NCBI RefSeq assembly: GCF_009650095.1
Contig: NZ_CP045915.1
Span: forward strand, 248,001-312,000
From: Gracilibacillus salitolerans
GTDB taxonomy: Bacteria > Bacillota > Bacilli > Bacillales > Amphibacillaceae
Direction: 5' to 3'
DNA: 64,000 nt
The number at the start of each line of letters is the position of its first letter. Positions within the stretch are counted from its first letter, which is position 1. The notes below the pieces were generated by a model, which ran no database searches, had not been told where the DNA came from, and saw only the letters and a program-made list of their open reading frames with translations. Made by a program: the position numbers and the translations under genes. This document shows, piece after piece, positions 36,385 to 43,501 of the stretch.

Positions 36385-36675
36385 ATGATTATGATAGCTG
36401 GAAAATTATACGTCGCCCCGGAGTATCGGGCAAAATACCTTGAGAGTTTGGAAGAGTTTATTCGCCACACTCGTTCCAAGAAAGGATGTCTAGACTTTAT
36501 CCTTGCAGCTGATCCAATTGAAGCGGGCCGTGTAAATCTGCTCGAACAATGGGAAAAGGAGGAAGATCTTAAACAACATCAAGCGACGGCAAACCCGCCA
36601 GAACCTGTGACCCCTATTATTAGCGAAGATGTAAAGAAATACGAAATCAGCAAGTCAGGTCCGGTATTTCCGTGA
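36385..36675 (+). CDS. Antibiotic biosynthesis monooxygenase (ABM) domain protein
   Basis: The 96-residue ferredoxin-like ABM protein has IAGKLYVAPEYRAKYLESLE, TRSKKGCLDFILAADPIEAG and NLLEQWEKEEDLKQHQ with the conserved Trp and His. Members oxidise quinols or reactive carbonyls, or act as stress proteins. AAGGAGG lies before the ATG. It ends the sigma factor/MFS/ABM group. The stretch 36676-37011 to the next promoter holds only a terminator. Confidence 0.88.
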   Translation: MIMIAGKLYVAPEYRAKYLESLEEFIRHTRSKKGCLDFILAADPIEAGRVNLLEQWEKEEDLKQHQATANPPEPVTPIISEDVKKYEISKSGPVFP

Positions 36676-36855
36676 TCATGACATAAGTCGTTGCGGACAT
36701 ACCTACAAACATGGAAGGGAATGATTCGACTTGTTTTCGGTTCATTCCTACCTATCTTCCCCAAATCAAACTTAAAAATGGTAGTACACAACTTGGAGCA
36801 AAATATTACCATATGTTATGCAATATAATTACAGTTTCGAATCAAACATTTACTC

Positions 36856-36898
36856 GAACCGACCTGATTTTTCTCTGAGGATATCGGTTCTTTTTTTT
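36856..36898 (+). terminator. Intrinsic terminator
   Basis: GAACCGA/TCGGTTC stem with a 21-base loop followed by eight T. It is about 180 bases after the ABM gene. Confidence 0.7.
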
Positions 36899-37011
36899 GG
36901 TTTCAAGCACCAACATCTGCTACTTTATCTCGCCTTTTCTCCTGCCCTCAAACTCATTCAAACGCCCCCATCTGCTTAACATAGAATCTTAATACCATTT
37001 ATTAATAAAAA

Positions 37012-37062
37012 TTGACTTGACACGTTTTAATGTCATATAATAAAAAGACACCATTTGGTATC
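37012..37062 (+). promoter_or_regulatory. Promoter and ArsR operator candidate
   Basis: TTGACT (37012-37017) and a consensus TATAAT (37036-37041) are 18 bases apart. Just downstream, GACACCATTTGGTATC (37047-37062) is an imperfect dyad placed to act as an operator for the ArsR protein encoded next. The ribosome site AGGAGGAAAGG follows directly. Confidence 0.55.
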
Positions 37063-37081
37063 ATAATAGGAGGAAAGGGTT

Positions 37082-37402
37082 ATGGAAAAAGCTGACGAAA
37101 AACGAGATGTTTTTGTAGCCATTGCAGATCCAACAAGGCGTAAATTAATAAGCATATTGGCAGGTAAGGATGAGTTGCCTCTCCATGAATTAACTCCTCA
37201 CTTTCAAATGGGGCGTACAGCAGTATCGAAACATTTGATGATTCTCAGGGAAGCTAATTTAGTAAAGAACCGTAAATCAGGTAGAGAAACCAAGTACCGA
37301 CTAAATCCAGAACCTTTGCAGGAAGTAAAGGATTGGCTTTCCTTCTATGAACAGTTCTGGAATGAACGAGCGGCAATACTAAAAAATATATTGGAGGAAT
37401 AA
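37082..37402 (+). CDS. ArsR-family winged-helix repressor
   Basis: The 106-residue protein has IADPTRRKLISILAGKDELP, then the recognition region FQMGRTAVSKHLMILREANL and a wing RKSGRETKYRLNPEPLQEV. This subgroup lacks metal-binding Cys and normally controls AHSA1/SRPBCC genes. The AHSA1 gene follows by 3 bases, supporting this pairing. A second such pair, decayed, occurs at 54555-54982. Confidence 0.92.
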   Translation: MEKADEKRDVFVAIADPTRRKLISILAGKDELPLHELTPHFQMGRTAVSKHLMILREANLVKNRKSGRETKYRLNPEPLQEVKDWLSFYEQFWNERAAILKNILEE

Positions 37403-37405
37403 AGA

Positions 37406-38191
37406 ATGCCAAATTTATCGTTAGATTTTCAGTTTAAAAGCCCCATTAACAAAGTGTGGAAAGCATTAACTAATTCCGATACACTTGCACAATGGGTGAT
37501 GGAAAATAACTTTAAACCCATTGTGGGAGATAAGTGTCAGTTTTGGAATAAAGAAATTGATTTAGTAGTGGATTGTGAAGTGTTAGTTGTAGATGAACCG
37601 TATACTTTATCCTATACATGGGTAGGTGGACCAATCGATACGACCGTAACGTGGACATTAACAGAAGACGGGGAAACAACACATTTACATCTAGATCACA
37701 CTGGATTTGAAGCAAAAGGACAAGCATATAACGGTGCAAAATATGGTTGGGCATATAAAGTAGAAGAACTTCAAAAAGTGTTAGAAGAAAAATCAGCATA
37801 TGACAAAGGAAGTCATAACATGGCGGCTTTCACTGAATTTTTACAAGGAATAGATCATGAAGCACATAGGGACAGAACGGAACAAATATTCAACTGGATT
37901 ACCGAAAAACATCCAAAATTAGAAACAGAAATCAAATGGAATCAACCGATGTTTACTGATCATGGTACGTTTATCATTGGATTTAGTGTATCAAAAAAAC
38001 ATTTATCAGTTGCCCCTGAACATGTGGCAATTCAATATGTAGAAGAGGACATTCAAAAAGCTGGTTACGATTATACAAAAGAGATTATTCGTATCCCGTG
38101 GAATCGTGAAGTAGATTATGAACTATTGGAGAAAATAATTGATTTTAATATTTGGGACAAAGCAAATTGTACGACTTTTTGGAGAAAGTAA
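37406..38191 (+). CDS. AHSA1/SRPBCC domain fused to DUF1801-like domain
   Basis: The 261-residue protein has two parts. Residues 1-140 form an AHSA1-type SRPBCC ligand-binding domain (PINKVWKALTNSDTLAQWVM; YGWAYKVEELQKVLEE). Residues about 143-261 are a DUF1801/YdhG-like domain (MAAFTEFLQGIDHEAHRDRT; EIKWNQPMFTDHGTFIIGFS; IIRIPWNREVDYELLEKIID). The fusion of these two otherwise separate families in one frame is notable. Function unknown; it is controlled with ArsR upstream and a flavoreductase downstream (29-base gap). Confidence 0.85.
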   Translation: MPNLSLDFQFKSPINKVWKALTNSDTLAQWVMENNFKPIVGDKCQFWNKEIDLVVDCEVLVVDEPYTLSYTWVGGPIDTTVTWTLTEDGETTHLHLDHTGFEAKGQAYNGAKYGWAYKVEELQKVLEEKSAYDKGSHNMAAFTEFLQGIDHEAHRDRTEQIFNWITEKHPKLETEIKWNQPMFTDHGTFIIGFSVSKKHLSVAPEHVAIQYVEEDIQKAGYDYTKEIIRIPWNREVDYELLEKIIDFNIWDKANCTTFWRK

Positions 38192-38220
38192 TCTGACTTT
38201 ATTACAAAGGAGTGAATAAG

Positions 38221-38928
38221 ATGGCGTTCTTTCAAGATATATTTTCCATCTTTCAAAAAAAAGATTTGCCTTTTATCGAAAGTTTTCAAGAAGCAGAAGG
38301 TGTCTATACGTTTCGCTTTGAAAAATCAGAGGACGTAACTTGGAAGGCAGGTCAACACGGTTTATTTACGATCACACATCAGAAAATCAAAAATCATACC
38401 CGTCCATTTACAATCGCATCGGCACCTGAGGAAAATGTGATTCAAATAACGATGAAAATTAGTGATAATCCGAGTGAATTTAAAAAAGCGATGTTATCCT
38501 TAACAAAAGTTGATACGATTAAAATGGCCGGGCCTATTGGATCATTTTACTTAAAAGAGGATAGCCCTACAATGCTAATAGCAGGAGGGATTGGCATTAC
38601 GCCATTTCGGTCCATCATACAACAAATTGAAGCAGAAGGTAATAGTAATAATAAACAAATTCAATTAATGTATTTGGATAGCAATAAATCTTATATTTTT
38701 CAGGATGAATTGGATCAAATTGCTAAAGAAACTTCCGTTAATGTAACATATCTTCATGAAAGAGATCATTTAAACAAGGAATTGGACAAGTGTATCAGTT
38801 CATACTCGAATGATGGTCATTTCTTCGTTGCAGGACCAAAATCAATGGTAGATGCAACAACCACCTATTTACAAACACAGAAGGTACCTAAGCGAAATAT
38901 TAAAAAAGATGTTATGTTTGGGTATTAG
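38221..38928 (+). CDS. FAD/NAD(P)H ferredoxin-reductase-like oxidoreductase
   Basis: The protein of 235 residues has an FAD-binding barrel with RPFTIASAPEEN (the RxYS-like flavin motif) at about 65-76, and an NAD-binding half with AGGIGITPFRSIIQQIEAEG and FFVAGPKSMVDATTTYL. No iron-sulfur motif and no membrane part are present, so the electron partner is separate. GGAG lies 10 bases before ATG 38221. Last gene of the ArsR operon. A bidirectional terminator hairpin separates it from the convergent gene. Confidence 0.88.
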   Translation: MAFFQDIFSIFQKKDLPFIESFQEAEGVYTFRFEKSEDVTWKAGQHGLFTITHQKIKNHTRPFTIASAPEENVIQITMKISDNPSEFKKAMLSLTKVDTIKMAGPIGSFYLKEDSPTMLIAGGIGITPFRSIIQQIEAEGNSNNKQIQLMYLDSNKSYIFQDELDQIAKETSVNVTYLHERDHLNKELDKCISSYSNDGHFFVAGPKSMVDATTTYLQTQKVPKRNIKKDVMFGY

Positions 38929-38934
38929 TATCAT

Positions 38935-38970
38935 GTCAACAACTCGTAAATTTAGTCATGAGTTGTTGAC
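38935..38970. terminator. Shared hairpin between convergent genes
   Basis: GTCAACAACTC and GAGTTGTTGAC are perfect 11-base arms around a 14-base loop. It lies between two convergent genes 60 bases apart; T tracts are weak on both sides. Confidence 0.6.
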
Positions 38971-38987
38971 ACTTGTTAAATTATTAA

Positions 38988-39935
38988 CTAGGAAAGTCCT
39001 TCTCCATTCAATATTTGTTCCTTAATTTTAATTGACAGCCCCAATGATTTTATTGCTGCTGTTAGACTTAACCTAGTAGGAATATCTTTTTTACAACATT
39101 CTATGACATGTTTGATAGATTCTTCATAACAGTTTTGATTTACAATATCAATTTGTTCTATACGTTGATCGGCATATAGTTTAAAAGAGGTTTCTACTGA
39201 ATCTTTATATCCATCTTCATTATATGTAATCATTCCACTTTCAAATATGGCATCATAACCAACTGTAAATGGATGACCAAATGGCATCATAGAGGAACCT
39301 TCAACACTTACTATACCATCGGAATATTTTAATAAAGCATTTACATGGGATTGTCCTTGTTTTCCGTTTGCGCCTTGAGAAAATATACAGTTCGGCTTAC
39401 CCAATAGCCATGTAACGACATCAAAGTCATGGATCATTAAATCGGTAGTAATTTTATTTAGACTTAAATCCCCCCATAACGGAGGAGTTTTTCTTTTAAT
39501 ATGTAATGCCTTTAATTTACCTAATTTCTCTATTTGCATTACTTTGTAAAGATACTCATAAGGCTGCTCATGTTTGATAAATTGGTTAACAAAAACCTTT
39601 CTCCCATATTGATTCTCTGCTAATTGCATCGCATTCGCATCTTCAATCGTTAACGCAAAAGGTGTCTCACAAAAAACATCTTTGTCGTTTTTCAAAGCTT
39701 CAATCACATACTTTTTATGCAACGAACTTGGCAGACAAATATCAACTAAATCAATATCTGGATTTTTAAGGATAACATTAACATCATCAGTAATTGCTAC
39801 ATCGAGGTCTTCTTTAATCCGAGTTAATTTTCCCATATCTCTACCAAAAATTGTGATAGAATTGATATTATTAAGTTTTTTATATAATTCGGCATGGTAG
39901 ACACCAAAACCAGTTCCCAAAATTCCTATATTCAT
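38988..39935 (-). CDS. Gfo/Idh/MocA-family oxidoreductase
   Basis: The 315-residue NAD(P)-dependent sugar or inositol dehydrogenase homologue has the Rossmann motif GILGTGFGVYHAELY at residues 3-17, the EKP-like motif as CETPFALTIEDA (Lys of EKP replaced by Thr, so E-T-P) and a C-terminal GFO_IDH_MocA domain with DLMIHDFDVVTWLLG (the catalytic HD). The loss of the motif's Lys may alter catalysis. It is divergent from the WYL-type regulator at 40031, and the gap carries a perfect operator-like palindrome. Confidence 0.88.
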   Translation of the reverse strand: MNIGILGTGFGVYHAELYKKLNNINSITIFGRDMGKLTRIKEDLDVAITDDVNVILKNPDIDLVDICLPSSLHKKYVIEALKNDKDVFCETPFALTIEDANAMQLAENQYGRKVFVNQFIKHEQPYEYLYKVMQIEKLGKLKALHIKRKTPPLWGDLSLNKITTDLMIHDFDVVTWLLGKPNCIFSQGANGKQGQSHVNALLKYSDGIVSVEGSSMMPFGHPFTVGYDAIFESGMITYNEDGYKDSVETSFKLYADQRIEQIDIVNQNCYEESIKHVIECCKKDIPTRLSLTAAIKSLGLSIKIKEQILNGEGLS

Positions 39936-39979
39936 TTAAATCTCCCTTTCATCATGTAATATCAAAAGTATAGCAACCT

Positions 39980-40005
39980 ATTTATGACAACATAGTGTCA
40001 TAAAT
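39980..40005. promoter_or_regulatory. Perfect inverted-repeat operator candidate
   Basis: ATTTATGACA and TGTCATAAAT are perfect 10-base arms around ACATAG, in the 95-base gap between the divergent dehydrogenase and WYL regulator. Its position would cover the start region of both promoters. Binding by the WYL protein is inference. Confidence 0.6.
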
Positions 40006-40030
40006 ATTTCTAAAAATGAGGTGTGATTAT

Positions 40031-41005
40031 ATGAGGGTTCATCGCTTAATTTCAATTCTCTTATTGGTTGAATCAAGGGGATCTATTAAAGCTAACGAAT
40101 TGGCATCAAATCTAGAAGTTTCTGTACGAACCATTTATAGAGATATTGACACATTATGTGAAGCGGGTGTTCCGTTAGTAACAACTACAGGACCTAAAGG
40201 AGGAGTAAAACTTATGGATGGATATTCAACAGGAATCAAAAACCTTCATGAAGAGGATTTTATAAACCTGTATCTCAGCGGAATTGGAATACAACCTGTA
40301 AAAGAAAGTGACATGTCCATTAAACTAAATAATACTCTATTAAAATTGCAGAAAAATGTACCTGTAGAACTAGGTGATAATTTCGATACAATAAGAAACA
40401 GATTTCATTTTGATGAAAGCCCGTGGTGGGGGAGTAGTATCCAACTTGCACATATTGATACACTCTTGTTGTCAGTATTTAAATCGAAAATTCTCACTAT
40501 CACTTATAAAAAGGTCAGTGGAGCATCTTCTATAAGACGGATACATCCATATGGAATAGTAGTCAAGCGAATGGATTGGTATTTAGTAGCTTATTGTGAT
40601 AACAGTAAAGGGATTAAAACCTTTAAGTGCGAACGTATTGTAAAGGTGGACAGTTCAAATGAGAACTTTTATATGTCTGATAGATTCTCACTTATAGATT
40701 ATTGGGATCAGAGTAAACAGGATTTTTTTCATAAATGTGCAGAAAATGAACAATATCCTGTACAAATAAAAATTCAAAAAAAATATGCACAACTATTATC
40801 AGAATTTGAAGTGATCAGCATGGTCGAAGAAGAAACAGAATTAACTATAACCATCAATTTATATAGTTATAACCATGCGTTGAGTGTGATTTTAGAAAAG
40901 GTTGCATATGTTGAAGTCATTCAGCCTTCAGAATTAAGGGTATCCATTGAACATACTCTTAAAGATGTTTTGCAAAAATACAAGCGGTTTCATTTGGAGT
41001 TTTAA
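40031..41005 (+). CDS. HTH_11/WYL-domain transcriptional regulator (YafY/DeoR-like)
   Basis: The protein of about 324 residues begins with a winged helix-turn-helix (VHRLISILLLVESRGSIKAN; ASNLEVSVRTIYRDIDTLCE) and has a WYL domain at about 140-310 (IRRIHPYGIVVKRMDWYLVA with the WYL triplet as W-Y-L). WYL proteins sense nucleic acid or small ligands. ATG 40031 is preferred to 40016 because GAGGTG at 40018-40023 would lie within the longer frame. Probably represses the divergent oxidoreductase through the palindrome between them. Confidence 0.9.
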   Translation: MRVHRLISILLLVESRGSIKANELASNLEVSVRTIYRDIDTLCEAGVPLVTTTGPKGGVKLMDGYSTGIKNLHEEDFINLYLSGIGIQPVKESDMSIKLNNTLLKLQKNVPVELGDNFDTIRNRFHFDESPWWGSSIQLAHIDTLLLSVFKSKILTITYKKVSGASSIRRIHPYGIVVKRMDWYLVAYCDNSKGIKTFKCERIVKVDSSNENFYMSDRFSLIDYWDQSKQDFFHKCAENEQYPVQIKIQKKYAQLLSEFEVISMVEEETELTITINLYSYNHALSVILEKVAYVEVIQPSELRVSIEHTLKDVLQKYKRFHLEF

Positions 41006-41105
41006 GGAACTAAAGCTTTGGGATAAATTAAACTGATGAAGTATTGAGTAGATTGGAGACCAAATTATGGTGAAGTAGGTTGGTATTCATAAAAAGGTGG
41101 AGAAT

Positions 41106-41645
41106 ATGTATATGATTTCAATTGTTCCGATGAAACTTCAGGACGCTTATAAGATTCGTGATATTGACCGTTCAGAGACGATTGAACTGATTTATCATTG
41201 TATTGACGATGAACTTCATGAGAGAAAAATACTAAACGAATGCCCTAATTGGGATGAAGAGCATTACAAGGAGATAATTTCAAGGTATGAATATGAATTA
41301 AGAAACGGTGGTACAGCATACGGTGCATATGATAGAGAAAAATTAGTTGGATTCGGTGTTCTTGCACACAAATTCAGGGGCAAAGACAATAACCAACTCC
41401 AGCTAGACCTTATGTATGTAACAAGAGAATATCGAAGACAAGGAGTTGGTAGCCGAATTTTTGAAGCCTTAAGCAGAGAAGCAACTAAAAGAGGGGCTAA
41501 ACAATTGTACATATCAGCTACGGAAACCGAATCGGCAGTTAATTTTTATTCAAGTCGTGGTTCAGCTATTACTCCTGATGTGGACGAAGAGCTTTTTCAA
41601 AAAGAGCCAAAAGATATTCATATGATAAAAAATTTATTAGATTAA
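41106..41645 (+). CDS. GNAT family N-acetyltransferase
   Basis: The protein of 179 residues has LQLDLMYVTREYRRQGVGSR with the acetyl-CoA loop RRQGVG, then ALSREATKRGAKQLYISATE and NFYSSRGSAI. The N-terminal region KIRDIDRSETIELIYHC is characteristic of a subset of Bacillus acetyltransferases of unknown substrate. ATG 41106 is chosen behind GGTGGAG. It stands alone; 41646-41845 holds no gene. Confidence 0.88.
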   Translation: MYMISIVPMKLQDAYKIRDIDRSETIELIYHCIDDELHERKILNECPNWDEEHYKEIISRYEYELRNGGTAYGAYDREKLVGFGVLAHKFRGKDNNQLQLDLMYVTREYRRQGVGSRIFEALSREATKRGAKQLYISATETESAVNFYSSRGSAITPDVDEELFQKEPKDIHMIKNLLD

Positions 41646-41845
41646 AGGAAGTATTTGAATACAGCTTAATGCACATGTACTGGAACAAAATCATTCCCTT
41701 CTTAATAGTTAATACAAACAAAGATTGTTGCACCAACGGGGTAGTAAGTTAGATCATATCGTTTTAAGTTAAAAACGATATGTGAAGATATTGTACTATC
41801 AGGAAAGATTAGCTGGATAGTTAAAAAACATGGAGTGATAGAGGA

Positions 41846-42886
41846 ATGGTTAAAAATCCATCAACTAATCAAATTGGGCAGTGTTTAATAAATAAAAAAT
41901 CAGAACGATTACATCCTTTATATACATATGTGGAAGATATGAAAAATCAAATCAAAGCATCTGCAAGTGCAGTATACGTAATACAAGAAGATAGAGTTAT
42001 AGGTGAATGGTATTCTGGGTTTAATCCTTTAACAAAACAGAAAATTGAAGAAGACTCTCGTTTTAATATTTACTCTGCTCGTAAAAGCTATATAGGGTTG
42101 GCAGTTGCTATCCTTCTTAATGACGGGAAAATAAATAGTCTGGATGACGAAGTATTAGAGTATGTAGAAGGAATAGATGAGAATATTTACAAAGGTATCA
42201 CATTGCGCCATCTTGTAACGCATACACATGGTTTAAAATTTATAAATGACAAGTTGATAAGGAGTGCTTCTCCAGGAAGTGAATGGATATACAATGATGC
42301 AGGACTGTCACTGTTATATAAAATTATTCTCAGTATTTCTCATCATACGGTGAATGGTATTCTTCAAGATTATGTATTTAATCCTTTAGAGTTTTCAGAA
42401 ACTGGATGGGAATCAACATATAAAAATAATCTTGTTGCTGATGTCTTCGAATTATCAGAAGAACCAAAAATTCGATTAGATAATGATACTGGATTTGAAA
42501 GAAATTTGTATGTAAGTGCGAGAGAGTTTGCTCACTGGGGCTATTTACATTTGAACAAGGGTAATCTTCATGGTAAGCAAGTTTTGCCAAGAAATTTATT
42601 TGAATTCACCACTTCCATACAAACACCGAAAGATATGTTTCATACACCTCAAAACGGATTTTTTTGGTTTAAGAATGAAAATGCTTATCTAAATAGTGAA
42701 ATAGGCGAGGATTTGCCAGCAAAATCTTATCAAATTTTAGGAATATCTGGTTGTGCTTGCTTAGTTATACCAGAATATAAAGTTGTAGCAGTACGTATGT
42801 ACAATAAGATTGGCGATCCAGCTGAATATGATTATTTAAGAGATATTAAGAATTTTGGAAATTTAGTAAGTTCCTTATGCAACTAA
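41846..42886 (+). CDS. Serine hydrolase of the beta-lactamase/transpeptidase-like class
   Basis: The 346-residue protein has the SxxK catalytic tetrad as SARK in NIYSARKSYIGLAVAIL (about residue 75), a YxN-like motif in GSEWIYNDAGLSLLYKI and RHLVTHTHGL typical of class C-like esterases. There is no signal peptide, so it is cytoplasmic, which argues for an esterase or amide hydrolase rather than a resistance lactamase. The YxN motif reads YND, an odd variant. ATG behind GAGG; no neighbours in an operon. Confidence 0.85.
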   Translation: MVKNPSTNQIGQCLINKKSERLHPLYTYVEDMKNQIKASASAVYVIQEDRVIGEWYSGFNPLTKQKIEEDSRFNIYSARKSYIGLAVAILLNDGKINSLDDEVLEYVEGIDENIYKGITLRHLVTHTHGLKFINDKLIRSASPGSEWIYNDAGLSLLYKIILSISHHTVNGILQDYVFNPLEFSETGWESTYKNNLVADVFELSEEPKIRLDNDTGFERNLYVSAREFAHWGYLHLNKGNLHGKQVLPRNLFEFTTSIQTPKDMFHTPQNGFFWFKNENAYLNSEIGEDLPAKSYQILGISGCACLVIPEYKVVAVRMYNKIGDPAEYDYLRDIKNFGNLVSSLCN

Positions 42887-43113
42887 CTTTCTTCGTAAAA
42901 GAAGAACAAGAAGTTATTAGCTATCATCTTTAGGGATGCTTTAGTAGAAGTTCAACTGTACGAAACTGATTAAACTTTTGATGAAAATGTACAATAAACG
43001 AGCAAATATTCGTAAGATATATTAACTTTATTTTTTTATTACAGTATAGTATAATGATAACTGTTAATTAGATTTCAATGAATAAAACAATAAATTAATC
43101 AGAGGTGCTTTTT

Positions 43114-43230
43114 GTGAGTGCAGTAGGTTCTAAATAGGAAAAATTAAATGAAATAAATATGATGACAAAAGGGGATTTTTATAGATTTCATACCCCTAAT
43201 TTGGTCATGGATTTATTTCAATACCTATGA
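43114..43230 (+). pseudogene. Short disrupted frame
   Basis: GTG 43114 follows AGAGGTG at a usable distance. The frame reads VSAVGSK, TAG, then EKLNEINMMTKGDFYRFHTP and NLVMDLFQYL, TGA. The second part looks like protein. It may be a decayed small gene; no family is recognised. Nothing else is evident in 42887-43343. Confidence 0.25.
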
Positions 43231-43343
43231 AGATACCTACTATACTTTATAAAGCGTGTAATAACTATGAGATAGCTATACTTTTTTTAGGTGGCTTATT
43301 TCAATGTATATGTTTAGTACACATGCCTTGTAAATGTAAAAAA

Positions 43344-43370
43344 AGCTGCGGTATCCCCGCAGCTTTTTTA
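43344..43370 (+). terminator. Intrinsic terminator
   Basis: AGCTGCGG/CCGCAGCT around a five-base loop, followed by six T. A 67-codon frame over this point is therefore rejected as a gene. Confidence 0.8.
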
Positions 43371-43501
43371 TGCTTATTTTTATTATGTAGAATAGTGAAA
43401 CGAAATACCATAGATGTCATATTTAATTAAACTTCATTGGAATCTAATGGGTAGGTATCTTCATGTATGATACAAATAAATCATAGTGAGGAGCATAGAA
43501 A

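Noticed and set aside
41846..42886. Beta-lactamase conferring antibiotic resistance
   Set aside because: SxxK is present, but there is no signal peptide and the protein fits cytoplasmic esterase-like relatives better.
43227..43430. 67-codon open frame
   Set aside because: It runs through a clear intrinsic terminator (43344-43370) and has no protein-like composition or ribosome site.
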